From Candidatus Planktophila limnetica (GTDB lineage: Bacteria > Actinomycetota > Actinomycetes > Nanopelagicales > Nanopelagicaceae), in the NCBI RefSeq assembly GCF_002288365.1, contig NZ_CP016782.1:806001-870000 (forward strand): 64,000 bases of DNA, in the 5' to 3' direction. This document shows, in pieces, positions 1-9,444 of the stretch (position 1 is its first letter; every line of letters begins with the position of its first letter). The notes under the pieces were generated by a model. That model was given only the letters and a program-made list of their open reading frames with translations, had not been told where the DNA came from and did no database searches. The position numbers were made by a program, and so were the translations under genes.

Positions 1-326
1 CGATTGCTGGTGCTCACATCCATCAAAAATCAATATCGATGCAGATTTACGATTGGTCATTATCTAAATATGGCGAAGTTCGAACCATAGAACCTAGAGA
101 AATACTCATCATTGAAGGAGTGGGAAGTGCGCAAGAAGTGATGCGCGAGCACAAAGCAATCACTATCTGGATGGATATTGATCCACTACTTGGTATGCAG
201 AGAGTATTAAACCGAGATGGCCATCACATCGCCCAGGAAATGAAAGCGTGGCAGGAGTTACAGGGCCAACATTTCACGCAATCTGGTGCGCGAGATAACG
301 CTGACTTTATTATCACCACAGCGTAA
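1..326 (+). CDS. P-loop nucleoside/nucleotide kinase-like protein, C-terminal part
   Basis: The reading frame is open through the left edge of the window, so only the C-terminal part (about 108 residues) is present. The visible part has a hydrophobic strand followed by EG (ILIIEGVGS), then a strand with an Asp pair (IWMDIDP) and an arginine-containing helix. This pattern fits the uridine-kinase or small-molecule-kinase branch of P-loop NTPases, where the Glu ends the Walker B strand. The Walker A loop would lie upstream, outside the window. Substrate cannot be assigned. It ends 45 bp before the PASTA kinase on the same strand. The family assignment is by pattern only. Confidence 0.55.
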   Translation, partial: IAGAHIHQKSISMQIYDWSLSKYGEVRTIEPREILIIEGVGSAQEVMREHKAITIWMDIDPLLGMQRVLNRDGHHIAQEMKAWQELQGQHFTQSGARDNADFIITTA

Positions 327-371
327 ATTGGGCGCGCCATAGAGGTGTATCTATGCGCTTTTACCTAAGAT

Positions 372-2294
372 TTGAACGTGTCTGATTTATCTGGTGAACT
401 CATAGATGGTCGCTACCAACTCATCTCCCAGATAGCTCAAGGTGGAATGGCGAGTATTTACTCTGCCCTTGATACTCGTTTAGATCGAAAAGTTGCAGTC
501 AAAATCATGCACCCACATCTTGCTCAAGATGAAGCATTCGTTAATCGATTTATTCGTGAAGCAAAAGCAGCTGCTGCCCTTACGCATCCCAATGCAGTAT
601 CTGTGCAAGATCAAGGATGGAATACAAATGGTGTTCCAGCAGTCTTTATTGTCATGGAAATGGTTGAAGGAAATACTCTTCGTGAATATTTAGAAGAGTC
701 TGGAAAATTTGGAGTAGCCCAAACATTGCAGTACCTCACTGCAATATTGGGAGCCCTCGCTGCTGCGCACAAATTGGGAATTATCCATAGGGACATCAAA
801 CCTGAAAATATCTTGATATCTCATGATGGGCGAATAAAGATTGCAGACTTTGGTTTGGCACATGGCACCCTTATCGGAAGTACTTTGACGGCTGAATCAA
901 GTGTTGTTCTCGGCAGTGTTTCCTACCTATCACCCGAACAGGTGCAAAGAGGAATTTCTGATTCAAGAAGTGATGTGTATTCAACAGGAATTCTCGCCTA
1001 TGAACTCTTGGTCGGAGAAAAACCGTTTTCAGGTGATAGCCCTATCCAAATTGCTTATATGCATGTCAATAATCGTGTTCCGCGCGTGAGCCAAAGTAGA
1101 TCAGATGTGCCAAAAGAATTAGATGAGCTGATCTATTCAGCAACTAGTTCTAATCCTGATGAACGCCCACGAGATGCTGGAGTATTCCTGGCTGCAATAC
1201 AAGATATTGCCCGATCAATTGATCCCAAACGAAATCAGCTCAGTCTTGAATTAGATATTCCTATGCAAAAGATTTCTGAAAAACCTTCGCGTTCAAAGAT
1301 GAAAAAGACTAAGGCAGAGGCGGTTAAAGAGATTACTCAGGAAAAACCCGTGCGCGAACTAACGGCTGGAACTAAACGACGAATTAGTAAACGAGTTCGA
1401 AGAAATCGCATCATTGCTATGGGACTTGCTGTAGCCGTTGGTATTGCTAGTTGGTATGTAATTATCGGTCCGGGCTCACGCATCGTTGTTCCATCAGTTG
1501 TCGGAGCCAGCGTTGATGAAGCCAATGCAGCGCTATCTCCACTTGGCTTAACGTCGATAGTTACCGAGAAACGCTTTGATGAAGATATTGCTGCAGGAAA
1601 GATCTTGGAATCAGATCCCAGCGGTGGTGGAAAAGTTGATGCTGGCGGAGAAGTTAAATTAGTAATTTCTAAAGGTCAAGAACGCTACGTTATTCCAGTC
1701 CTAACAGGACTAACACCTGAAGTTGCAATAAAAACTCTGACAAAGCAACCATTAAAATCTGCCGGAATCACAGAAGAGTTCAACTCAACTATTCCAAAGG
1801 GCTTAGTTATTTCATCTAATCCATCTAATGGTCAAACCGTAAAGCGTGATACTCCAGTTACGATTCTTGTTAGTAAAGGCATCGAAGAAGTTGCATTAAC
1901 AACATATGTGCAACAAAGTGGAGATCAAGCGCAGGTGGAATTAACTGAAGCTGGCTTTAACGTTGAGAGTTCCTTTGCCTACAGCGAAACAATTGCTGCA
2001 GGTGCTGTAATTTCACAAACTCCAGCTGGCCTCGTAAGTGCACCAAAAGGTTCCACAATTACACTGGTGGTTTCTAAAGGTTCGAAGTTTGTATTTATCC
2101 CAAATGTTTATTCGATTGAAACATGTAGAGCAGCCGTTACTCTCAAAGATCTTGGCCTGAAATACAAAGTTCTTGGACTTAAAGTCAAGCTTCGTTGCAC
2201 TGGAACAAAGACCGATAAAAAAGTAACAAATGTATCTCCGAAGGTAGGCGCCAAGGTGCTGCGTGGCACCGTAGTAACCATCACAGTAGGCTAG
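372..2294 (+). CDS. Ser/Thr protein kinase with C-terminal PASTA repeats (PknB/PknL type)
   Basis: This is a membrane receptor-type kinase of 640 residues. The kinase domain (about 14-275) shows the glycine loop at 22-28, catalytic Lys44, Glu63, HRDIKPEN at 139-146 with Asp141, DFG at 159-161 and SPEQ in the activation segment. A basic linker leads to one membrane segment near 347-366. Outside lie about four PASTA repeats, which in this family bind muropeptides or lipid II. A TTG start gives the listed protein; GTG two codons later is the alternative. In mycobacteria pknL lies beside the class II DAHP synthase gene, and the same gene is about 3 kb away here, so a PknL relationship is plausible but inferred. 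Confidence 0.93.
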   Translation: MNVSDLSGELIDGRYQLISQIAQGGMASIYSALDTRLDRKVAVKIMHPHLAQDEAFVNRFIREAKAAAALTHPNAVSVQDQGWNTNGVPAVFIVMEMVEGNTLREYLEESGKFGVAQTLQYLTAILGALAAAHKLGIIHRDIKPENILISHDGRIKIADFGLAHGTLIGSTLTAESSVVLGSVSYLSPEQVQRGISDSRSDVYSTGILAYELLVGEKPFSGDSPIQIAYMHVNNRVPRVSQSRSDVPKELDELIYSATSSNPDERPRDAGVFLAAIQDIARSIDPKRNQLSLELDIPMQKISEKPSRSKMKKTKAEAVKEITQEKPVRELTAGTKRRISKRVRRNRIIAMGLAVAVGIASWYVIIGPGSRIVVPSVVGASVDEANAALSPLGLTSIVTEKRFDEDIAAGKILESDPSGGGKVDAGGEVKLVISKGQERYVIPVLTGLTPEVAIKTLTKQPLKSAGITEEFNSTIPKGLVISSNPSNGQTVKRDTPVTILVSKGIEEVALTTYVQQSGDQAQVELTEAGFNVESSFAYSETIAAGAVISQTPAGLVSAPKGSTITLVVSKGSKFVFIPNVYSIETCRAAVTLKDLGLKYKVLGLKVKLRCTGTKTDKKVTNVSPKVGAKVLRGTVVTITVG

Positions 2295-2298
2295 GCCG

Positions 2299-3162
2299 AT
2301 GCCAGCCACAGTGAAGAAACCACGTATCGGAGCCCACACACCAACGACAGGTGGAATGGCAAAACGCTCCATTGAATACGCACGCACTATTGGCGCTGAA
2401 GCAATTCAAGTATTCGCATCTAATCCACGTCAATGGTCGATGCCAGATGCCAACATTGCCGCAGATAATGAATTTAAAGAAAAAGCAGCCGAACTAGATA
2501 TAGAAACCTATGTGCACGCACCCTTTCTTATTAATTTAGGTTCACCTACGGAAGAAACATATAAAAATTCCTTGGCTGCAACTGCCTATGCAATCAAGCG
2601 AGCAAAAGATATTGGCGCTCTCGGCGCCGTCATTCATACTGGCTCTGCTGTGAAAGAAGATAACGTCAAACAAGCATGGAAGCAGATTCATGAAGGAATG
2701 ATGCCGATTCTGAATAAACTCAGCGATGACTCCCCTTATCTGCTCCTTGAACCAACTGCTGGTCAAGGCCAATCTCTTGTTAAGAAATTAGAAGATTTAG
2801 AGAATTACTTAAAGGCTCTTGAATACCACCCACGTGTTGGAATTTGTTTAGATACGTGCCATGTTTTTGCCGCAGGTCACGACATATCTGTTAAAGGTGG
2901 GATGAGCGCCACTATTGATTTACTTGTTCAAATCGCTGGAATAGAGCGTTTTCAATTGGTTCACGCAAATGATTCTATGGATGTGTGTGGGGCGCTCAAA
3001 GATCGTCACCAGAATCTCGGAGACGGCCATATTGGTTTAGATCCATTTAAAGAATTACTTGCACACCCAGCCGTTGCAAATGCACCTCTTATTTTGGAAA
3101 CTCCAGGACTAGAAGAAAAGCATGGACCAGAGGTTGCGCTCTTGAAAGAAATGCGTGGATGA
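2299..3162 (+). CDS. nfo: Endonuclease IV (AP endonuclease, base excision repair)
   Basis: It cleaves 5' of abasic sites and trims blocked 3' ends in base excision repair. At 287 residues it matches the usual family length of about 285. Nearly all tri-zinc ligands of the TIM barrel are recognisable: His in VHAPF, His in VIHTGS, Glu in LLEPTAGQG, Asp and His in LDTCHVFAAGHD, His in VHANDS, Asp and His in GDGHIG, and Glu in LILETPG. It starts 4 bp after the kinase stop and its own stop overlaps the next start (ATGA), so the genes are probably co-transcribed. Confidence 0.95.
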   Translation: MPATVKKPRIGAHTPTTGGMAKRSIEYARTIGAEAIQVFASNPRQWSMPDANIAADNEFKEKAAELDIETYVHAPFLINLGSPTEETYKNSLAATAYAIKRAKDIGALGAVIHTGSAVKEDNVKQAWKQIHEGMMPILNKLSDDSPYLLLEPTAGQGQSLVKKLEDLENYLKALEYHPRVGICLDTCHVFAAGHDISVKGGMSATIDLLVQIAGIERFQLVHANDSMDVCGALKDRHQNLGDGHIGLDPFKELLAHPAVANAPLILETPGLEEKHGPEVALLKEMRG

Positions 3163-4022
3163 GCACACAACACGCCACCCGTCTTAAATTAGCTCCTTGG
3201 GCGCTTCTCCTTGTTGCAGCATCCTGGGGACTCGCATTTGTGATCATGAAAGATTCCATCGCTCGCCAGAGTGTTAATAACTTTCTCTTTAGCCGCTTCG
3301 CACTAGCAGTGCTTGTCATGCTGCTACTTCGACCACAAGTTTTCAAATTATTCAAAAAGGATTTAGTTATACCTTCTGCCTTTGCAGGTTTTTTTCTTGG
3401 TTCCGGCTATATCTTGCAAACGCTGGGACTTGAACGAACTGGCGCTGCAATTACAGGATTCATCACTGGGTTATACGTAGTCTTCACACCACTCATCGCC
3501 GCAGTAATTCTTAAAGCTCGAATCACACGCCTTACCTGGGGCTGCGTAGTACTAGCAACTATTGGCTTGGCGCTGCTTTCACTGCGTGGCTGGTCTATTG
3601 GTTTTGGCGAATTACTTGTTCTTGGAAGCGCATTGTGTTTTGGTGCTCACATAATTTCACTTGGTAAATGGAGCAACGGTCGAGATGCCTATGCAATGAC
3701 TGTTATCCAACTTGCCATGTGTACGCTCTTAAGTGGACTCGCCTCTATTGCAGAAGGTGGTTACTCCGCACCACCTGATTGGGGCGTTTGGGCAACAGTT
3801 ATTTTCACTGCAGTTGTCTGCACAGCTATGGCTTTCGTGGTTCAAACATGGGCGCAAGCGCATATGACTACAACAAAGGTTGCCGTCATCCTTACGATGG
3901 AAGTTGTCTTCGCTGCAATCTTTGCAATCATCTTTGGTGGCGAACGTTTGACCTTGCAGACTGCCCTCGGTGGAACCCTTGTTGTCATAGCCATGTATGT
4001 CATTGTCATCAAAGATTCGTGA
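3159..4022 (+). CDS. EamA/DMT-family transporter
   Basis: This is an inner-membrane carrier of the drug/metabolite transporter superfamily, 287 residues long with about ten hydrophobic segments arranged as two EamA repeats. The first repeat opens with the typical PWALLLVAASWGLAF, and a Glu-rich family signature (LTMEVVFAAIFAIIFGGE) sits near the end of the second. The start ATG overlaps the nfo stop by 4 bp. The substrate is unknown. Proximity to threonine aldolase hints at amino-acid-related export, but that is speculation. Another EamA gene lies at 9445-10314. Confidence 0.9.
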   Translation: MSTQHATRLKLAPWALLLVAASWGLAFVIMKDSIARQSVNNFLFSRFALAVLVMLLLRPQVFKLFKKDLVIPSAFAGFFLGSGYILQTLGLERTGAAITGFITGLYVVFTPLIAAVILKARITRLTWGCVVLATIGLALLSLRGWSIGFGELLVLGSALCFGAHIISLGKWSNGRDAYAMTVIQLAMCTLLSGLASIAEGGYSAPPDWGVWATVIFTAVVCTAMAFVVQTWAQAHMTTTKVAVILTMEVVFAAIFAIIFGGERLTLQTALGGTLVVIAMYVIVIKDS

Positions 4023-4033
4023 GAAACTAAACC

Positions 4034-5068
4034 ATGGCAATCGACCTACGATCAGATACCGTCACAAAACCATCACAAGCGATGCGAGATGCGATTGCAT
4101 CAGCACCTGTTGGCGATGATGTTTATGGTGATGATCCAACGGTTAATTCTCTTGAAGAACGAGTCGCTGCAATGTTTGGCAAAGAAGCAGCTCTTTTTTG
4201 CCCCACAGGTTCACTTGCTAATCAATTAGCTATTCGCTCCCTTGTGGGTGCTGGCGAAGAGTTAATCGCTGAAACAAATTCACATATCGTTCGCGCTGAA
4301 CTTGGAGCCGCTGCTGTTTTCTCTGGAATTACAACTCGCACGTGGCCGGCTAAAAATGGATTACTCAAAGCAAGTGATGCTTTAGAAATAGCGCGCCCCA
4401 ACTCTGGGCCGTACTTGGTTTCCACAACCGCGATAGCAGTTGAGAACACACACAACTTTGGTGGCGGAACTGTTCAGCCAATATCTGAAATTGCCGCATT
4501 GAGAAAAGGTGCTGATGAAATCGGTGTTGCTCTGCACTTAGATGGTGCACGCCTTTGGAACGCTCACGTTGCAAGTGGAGTTTCCTTTGCTGAGTACGGA
4601 AAATACTTCAACACAATAAGCGTGTGTTTATCAAAAGGCCTTGGTGCACCGGTTGGCTCACTAGTTCTTGGAAGCAAAGAGATGATCGCCTCCTCGCGTG
4701 TATGGCGCAAACGCTACGGCGGTGGAATGAGGCAGATAGGACTTCTGGCTGCAGCAGGTCACTACGCACTGGATCACAACATCGATCGTCTTGCACAAGA
4801 TCATGTGCGGGCCAAGAAAATTGCTGTAGCACTTGCAGCTATCGATTCATCATTGATCGATCCTGCAACAGTTGAAACAAATATTGTCGGCCTAGATCTA
4901 GCAAAATTTGCATTTAGCGCCGCGGATTTCGCGGCAAAGTGTAAAGAAAATGGCTTGTGGATTAGTGCACTTGGTCCAAAATATGCCAGATTAGTTACTC
5001 ACTTAGATTTCGATGATGCGCAAACCGATGAATCAATTGAAATTCTAAAGCGCTGCCTCAAAGCGTAG
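4034..5068 (+). CDS. ltaE: Low-specificity L-threonine aldolase
   Basis: A PLP enzyme of 344 residues that splits L-threonine or L-allo-threonine to glycine and acetaldehyde. It begins with the family hallmark IDLRSDTVTKPS, followed by VGDDVYGDDPTV. HLDGARLWNA contains the Asp that pairs with the cofactor, and SKGLGAPVGS contains the PLP-binding Lys. It follows the EamA gene by 11 bp. Its last 24 bases overlap the 3' end of the convergent alkyltransferase gene, so neither gene has its own spacer or terminator. Confidence 0.93.
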   Translation: MAIDLRSDTVTKPSQAMRDAIASAPVGDDVYGDDPTVNSLEERVAAMFGKEAALFCPTGSLANQLAIRSLVGAGEELIAETNSHIVRAELGAAAVFSGITTRTWPAKNGLLKASDALEIARPNSGPYLVSTTAIAVENTHNFGGGTVQPISEIAALRKGADEIGVALHLDGARLWNAHVASGVSFAEYGKYFNTISVCLSKGLGAPVGSLVLGSKEMIASSRVWRKRYGGGMRQIGLLAAAGHYALDHNIDRLAQDHVRAKKIAVALAAIDSSLIDPATVETNIVGLDLAKFAFSAADFAAKCKENGLWISALGPKYARLVTHLDFDDAQTDESIEILKRCLKA

Positions 5069-5539
5069 TAACCACTCTTTTTTATTTAGTCCATAAGCAT
5101 AATTTCCAAGTGATCCGCCAGTTTTAACAATGCGATGGCACGGAACAACTAAAACAATTGCATTCTTTGCGCACGCACTTCCGGCTGCACGCACGGCAGC
5201 GGCAGATCCTGCGCGTTCGGCAAGATCTGCGTAAGAAAGAGTTTTTCCGGCCTTCACCTTTCGCATCGCCTTCCAAGCCGCTTGCGAAAAATGAGCGCCA
5301 GGTTGTCTGACTTTTATTGCATCCAGGGCGCCTAAGTCGCCATCAAAGTAATCTGAGATGAGTTCGGAAATTATCGGGATAGATTTCATTTCCTTAATTT
5401 CGCGCGTTCTATCTTCTTCATCTAAGGATGCTTTAAGCGCACTCAACGTTGAAAGATTTGCCCCTAGTAAAACATCTTCGTGGGCGATTAGATTAAGGGT
5501 GCCGATCGGAGTTTTGTGTGAGGTTAAAAACAGAGGCAC
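5045..5539 (-). CDS. ogt: Methylated-DNA-protein-cysteine S-methyltransferase
   Basis: This suicide repair protein removes O6-alkyl groups from guanine onto its own cysteine. The active site is VVPCHRIV, followed by the GGSLGNYAYG loop, near the end of a 164-residue protein. A helix-turn-helix-like stretch with the family Arg finger lies before it. Its length matches the Ogt/MGMT group. The gene converges on and overlaps ltaE by 24 bp, and aroG ends-on lies 9 bp upstream on the same strand, so it may be co-transcribed with aroG. Confidence 0.93.
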   Translation of the reverse strand: MPLFLTSHKTPIGTLNLIAHEDVLLGANLSTLSALKASLDEEDRTREIKEMKSIPIISELISDYFDGDLGALDAIKVRQPGAHFSQAAWKAMRKVKAGKTLSYADLAERAGSAAAVRAAGSACAKNAIVLVVPCHRIVKTGGSLGNYAYGLNKKEWLLRFEAAL

Positions 5540-5548
5540 AGCGCTAAA

Positions 5549-6895
5549 TTAGCGGTCGCGCAACATCTCAGCAACTAAAAATGCGAGCTCAAGTGATTGA
5601 GAGTGATTCAAGCGTGGGTCACAAGCACTCTCATAACGTGATGCAAGATCTGATTCTAAAATTTGTTCCCCTCCGCCAACGCATTCGGTAACGTCATCTC
5701 CGGTTAATTCAATGTGAATGCCACCTGGATGAGTGCCCAGTGATTTATGTACTTCAAAGAAGCCCTTTACTTCATCCATAACATCATCGAATTTACGTGT
5801 CTTATAACCAGAGGGTGCTTCATAGGTATTGCCATGCATTGGATCGCAGACCCATAAAACCTTTGCACCAGATTTTGTTACGCCATCTACAAGTGCTGGC
5901 AGTGCTTCACGAATCTTTGATGCGCCCATACGAGTAATAAATGTAATGCGTCCTGGTTCGCGATCTGGATCTAAACGATTAATAAGGGCAAGTGCATCTT
6001 CAACAGTTGATTTAGGTCCAAGCTTTATGCCGATTGGATTTTTAATCTTCGATGCGAAATCAACATGTGCACCATCTAGTTGGCGAGTTCGTTCGCCAAT
6101 CCAGACAAAGTGGGCTGAGACATCATATGGATCTCCGGTACGTGAATCGATGCGAGTCAAAGCCTTTTCGTATTCAAGAATTAGAGCTTCATGGCTTGAG
6201 AAGAAATCAACTGACTTAAACGCTTCTGGGTCCACACCTGCTGATTTCATGAAATCTAATGCGCGACCAATTTCCTTTGCCATCTCTTCATAACGATCAC
6301 CAACGGATGAGTCACGAATAAATCCTTTATTCCACTCGTGCACACGTCGAAGATCTGCAAAACCGCCTTGCGTAAAAGCACGGACAAGATTGAGTGTGGC
6401 AGCAGATGTGTTATAGACACGTACTAATCGTTGAGGATCTGGAGTACGCGCACTCTCTGTGAATTCAAGATCATTGACTGCATCTCCTCGGTATGCCGGC
6501 AACGTAACATCGCCACGAGTTTCTAGATCATTTGAACGTGGCTTAGCGAACTGCCCTGCCATACGTCCAACTTTTACAACCGGAAGAGATGAGTAGTACT
6601 GAAGCACTGCAGCCATCTGCAAAATAGTTTTGATGCGGTTACGAATGGAGTCTGCTGTGGCTGCTGCAAATGTTTCTGCGCAATCCCCGCCTTGTAACCA
6701 AAATGCTTTTCCTTCGGCAGCTAGTGCAATACGTGCTTTGAGATCATCACATTCACCAGCGAAAACAAGTGGTGGAAAAGATTTAAGCTCTTGCACCGCA
6801 GACTTAATTGCTGCGCCATCATTTCCACCTGGCCACTGCGGTTGTTGAGCCGCAACTAATCCAGGTGTGAAGAGATTTTCTAATGAAGTGGTCAT
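5549..6895 (-). CDS. aroG: Class II 3-deoxy-D-arabino-heptulosonate 7-phosphate (DAHP) synthase
   Basis: It condenses phosphoenolpyruvate and erythrose 4-phosphate in the first step of the shikimate pathway. The 448-residue length fits the class II (plant/actinobacterial) family. Visible signatures are LQGGDCAETF with the metal-binding Cys, GRMAGQFAKPRS, the substrate-binding run around WIGERTRQLDGAHVDF, KLGPK, CDPMHGNT with the metal-binding His, and HIELTGDDVTEC. It lies downstream of the phosphofructokinase on the same strand across a 42-bp spacer that carries a hairpin. There is no fused chorismate mutase. Confidence 0.96.
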   Translation of the reverse strand: MTTSLENLFTPGLVAAQQPQWPGGNDGAAIKSAVQELKSFPPLVFAGECDDLKARIALAAEGKAFWLQGGDCAETFAAATADSIRNRIKTILQMAAVLQYYSSLPVVKVGRMAGQFAKPRSNDLETRGDVTLPAYRGDAVNDLEFTESARTPDPQRLVRVYNTSAATLNLVRAFTQGGFADLRRVHEWNKGFIRDSSVGDRYEEMAKEIGRALDFMKSAGVDPEAFKSVDFFSSHEALILEYEKALTRIDSRTGDPYDVSAHFVWIGERTRQLDGAHVDFASKIKNPIGIKLGPKSTVEDALALINRLDPDREPGRITFITRMGASKIREALPALVDGVTKSGAKVLWVCDPMHGNTYEAPSGYKTRKFDDVMDEVKGFFEVHKSLGTHPGGIHIELTGDDVTECVGGGEQILESDLASRYESACDPRLNHSQSLELAFLVAEMLRDR

Positions 6896-6918
6896 AGGGA
6901 TAAGGGTAGAGAACCTTG

Positions 6919-6943
6919 GGGTATTCGCGCAGGCGAATTACCC
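6919..6943 (-). terminator. Hairpin between pfp and aroG
   Basis: A 10-bp inverted repeat with one bulged T and a GCAG-type tetraloop spans the stop codon of the phosphofructokinase gene and the spacer before aroG. No T-run follows, so it is not a textbook terminator. It may attenuate transcription or stabilise the 3' end of the upstream message. Confidence 0.45.
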
Positions 6944-7963
6944 GAAGAAAATCTCTGCTTCCTTGTAGAGGGCAGGATCAACGGTTTTCAATTTTTCAGT
7001 CGCAGTTGCTAGTGGCACACGCACAATATTTGTGCCGTGAAGTGCAACCATCTTGCCCCAGTCACCTTCGTGAGCGGCAGTAATTGCATGTAACCCAAAT
7101 CTAGTTGCAAGAACACGATCAAATGCTGTTGGGGTTCCACCACGTTGAATGTGACCAAGAACAGATGTGCGCGCTTCTTTGCCAGTCTTTGCTTCGATTT
7201 GTCCTGCTAGCCAATCACCAATTCCTGAGAGTTTGACGTGACCAAATGCATCAAGAGTTTGATCTTTAGTAATCATGTCGCCTTCTTGTGGAACCGCACC
7301 TTCTGCAATAACAATAATTGGTGCAAAGCTAGATTTGTAACGAGATTCAACCCATTCGCAGACTTTCTCTACTGAAAAGGGAACCTCTGGAATCAAAATA
7401 CAAGTCGCTCCCCCTGCAAGACCAGAGTGCAGAGCAATCCAGCCAGCATGGCGTCCCATAACTTCAACAATGAGCGTGCGGTGATGTGATTCGGCAGTTG
7501 TATGCAAACGATCAATTGCTTCCACTGCGATATTTACTGCAGTATCAAATCCAAATGTGTAGTCAGTATTGTTTAAATCATTATCAATTGTCTTTGGAAC
7601 ACCAATGACTTTTACGCCAAGTGCATCGAGCTTTGTGGCAACGCCGAGAGTATCTTCTCCACCGATTGCGATCAGAGCATCAATATCCATTTTTGCAAGA
7701 TTTTCTTTAATCTTTTCAACGCCATTTTCAATCTTAAAAGGATTTGTTCGAGATGAACCAAGAATTGTTCCACCGCGCGGAAGAATGCCGCGAGTAGTTT
7801 CAAGATTGAGCGGCTTGGTTAGACCTTCAAGAGGTCCCTTCCAGCCATCACGGAAACCAACAAACTCGTGACCATATTCTTTTACGCCTTTGCGAACTAC
7901 CGCACGTATAACTGCATTAAGTCCAGGGCAATCTCCGCCACCTGTTAAAACACCGATGCGCAC
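6938..7963 (-). CDS. pfp: 6-phosphofructokinase, residues predict pyrophosphate dependence
   Basis: It phosphorylates fructose 6-phosphate in glycolysis, or runs reversibly if PPi-linked. I place the start at GTG 7963, giving 341 residues, because an AGGAG site lies 7 nt before it and the protein then opens directly with RIGVLTGGGDCPGLN. The longer frame to 8014 has no such site. With this start GGEDT puts Asp at 104 and PKTIDND puts Lys at 124, the D104/K124 pair of PPi-dependent enzymes (Amycolatopsis methanolica type); ATP enzymes have Gly at 104. Catalytic Asp127 is present. It is divergent from xylB. Confidence 0.92.
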   Translation of the reverse strand: MRIGVLTGGGDCPGLNAVIRAVVRKGVKEYGHEFVGFRDGWKGPLEGLTKPLNLETTRGILPRGGTILGSSRTNPFKIENGVEKIKENLAKMDIDALIAIGGEDTLGVATKLDALGVKVIGVPKTIDNDLNNTDYTFGFDTAVNIAVEAIDRLHTTAESHHRTLIVEVMGRHAGWIALHSGLAGGATCILIPEVPFSVEKVCEWVESRYKSSFAPIIVIAEGAVPQEGDMITKDQTLDAFGHVKLSGIGDWLAGQIEAKTGKEARTSVLGHIQRGGTPTAFDRVLATRFGLHAITAAHEGDWGKMVALHGTNIVRVPLATATEKLKTVDPALYKEAEIFFG

Positions 7964-8030
7964 TAGAAAACTCCTAAATAATTTTGTCTTAGATTGGTCA
8001 ACGTTGACTGGCACAGTCTAGCCTTCACCC

Positions 8031-9440
8031 ATGGCCAACTCGAAATTAGTTGCAGGCGTAGATTCATCTACCCAATCGGTCAAAGTCGTTATACGCGATG
8101 CAAATACCGGCGCACTTATTCGCCAGGGCCGCGCTAGCCATACCGATGGCACTGAAATTAATCCACGTATTTGGAAAGAGGCGCTGGATTTAGCAATTAT
8201 CGAAGCTGGTGGGTTAGATGATGTCGCAGCAATCTCTATTGCTGGCCAACAACACGGAATGGTTGCACTAGATAGCAACGCAGATGTCATTCGAGACGCA
8301 CTTTTATGGAATGACATGCGCTCTGCGCAAGCCGCGAAAGATCTCAACCACGAATTAGGTGGCGATGCAGAAACTGCACGCAAAGTTGGTTCCGTACTCG
8401 TTGCATCATTTACTGCATCAAAACTTCGTTGGATGGCAGATGCTGAGCCAGAAAATGCCAAAAAAGTTGCAGCCATAGCACTTCCCCACGATTGGCTGTC
8501 CTGGCAATTACAAGGTGGCAAAGATTTTGAAAAACTATTTACTGATGCAAGTGATGCATCAGGCACGGGTTATTTTGATCCAACAACGTCTCATTATCGC
8601 GAAGATATTTTAAAGTTAGCTCTTCGCCATGATGGTGAATACCTACTTCCGCGAATCATTAAGCCGGGTGAATTCGGTGGAACTACTTCTTCCGGTGTTC
8701 CTGTTGCAGGTGGCGCCGGTGATAACGCTGGAGCAGCCCTTGGAATTCAAGCAGAACCTGGAGATGTAATCGTCTCACTTGGAACAAGTGGAACTGCATT
8801 CGCTGTTTCCAAAACACCGACACATGATGCAAGCGGTCAGGTCGCCGGTTTTGCAGATGCATCAGGACAATTTTTGCCCCTTGTCTGCACACTTAACGCT
8901 GCTCGTATTCTTGATGCAGCAACTCGAATTCTTGGAATTTCACATGATGAAGTTGGTCAACTTGCACTGACGGCAGATGCAGGTGCACATGGTCTTTCAC
9001 TCTTGCCTTACTTTGAAGGAGAGCGCACACCTAATCGCCCCAATGCAAAGGGTGTATTAAGTGGAATGAATTTAGCCAATTCAAATCGTGAAAACATCGC
9101 ACGAGCCATGATTGAAGGAATGCTCTGCGGATTAGTAGATGCTGTAGATGCCTTAGAAAAACTTGGCGTTGGTGTGCAAAGAATTTTGCTCATCGGCGGT
9201 GCTGCTAAAAATCCTGGCGTTGCACCCATTGCAAGTGCGCTCTTTGGCCGCGAAGTGTTAATTCCACCTGCTGGTGAATACGTTGCAGATGGCGCAGCTA
9301 AGCAAGCAGCGTGGGCTCTATTAGGTGGAAAAACTGCACCGCAATGGGACTTAGGATCTGTTGTTAGTGTGAATCAAAAAGCAACACCCCATGTTGTTGA
9401 TCAATATCGCGTACTGCGCGATCAAACCGAGAATTGGTGA
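8031..9440 (+). CDS. xylB: Xylulokinase (FGGY family)
   Basis: It phosphorylates D-xylulose for entry to the pentose phosphate pathway. The 469-residue protein starts with the phosphate-binding GVDSSTQSVKVV, contains SIAGQQHGMV and WNDMRS in the first actin-like domain and SLGTSGTAFAV and LIGGAAKNP in the second, in family order. No xylose isomerase or pentose transporter is adjacent. The gene diverges from the phosphofructokinase, with a 67-bp shared upstream region, and is followed after 4 bp by an EamA transporter. Other FGGY substrates cannot be excluded, but the xylulokinase pattern is the best fit. Confidence 0.88.
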   Translation: MANSKLVAGVDSSTQSVKVVIRDANTGALIRQGRASHTDGTEINPRIWKEALDLAIIEAGGLDDVAAISIAGQQHGMVALDSNADVIRDALLWNDMRSAQAAKDLNHELGGDAETARKVGSVLVASFTASKLRWMADAEPENAKKVAAIALPHDWLSWQLQGGKDFEKLFTDASDASGTGYFDPTTSHYREDILKLALRHDGEYLLPRIIKPGEFGGTTSSGVPVAGGAGDNAGAALGIQAEPGDVIVSLGTSGTAFAVSKTPTHDASGQVAGFADASGQFLPLVCTLNAARILDAATRILGISHDEVGQLALTADAGAHGLSLLPYFEGERTPNRPNAKGVLSGMNLANSNRENIARAMIEGMLCGLVDAVDALEKLGVGVQRILLIGGAAKNPGVAPIASALFGREVLIPPAGEYVADGAAKQAAWALLGGKTAPQWDLGSVVSVNQKATPHVVDQYRVLRDQTENW

Positions 9441-9444
9441 TTAA

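Noticed and set aside
8018-8566. 182-codon open frame opposite xylB
   Set aside because: Lies wholly within the clear xylulokinase gene on the other strand and shows no domain.
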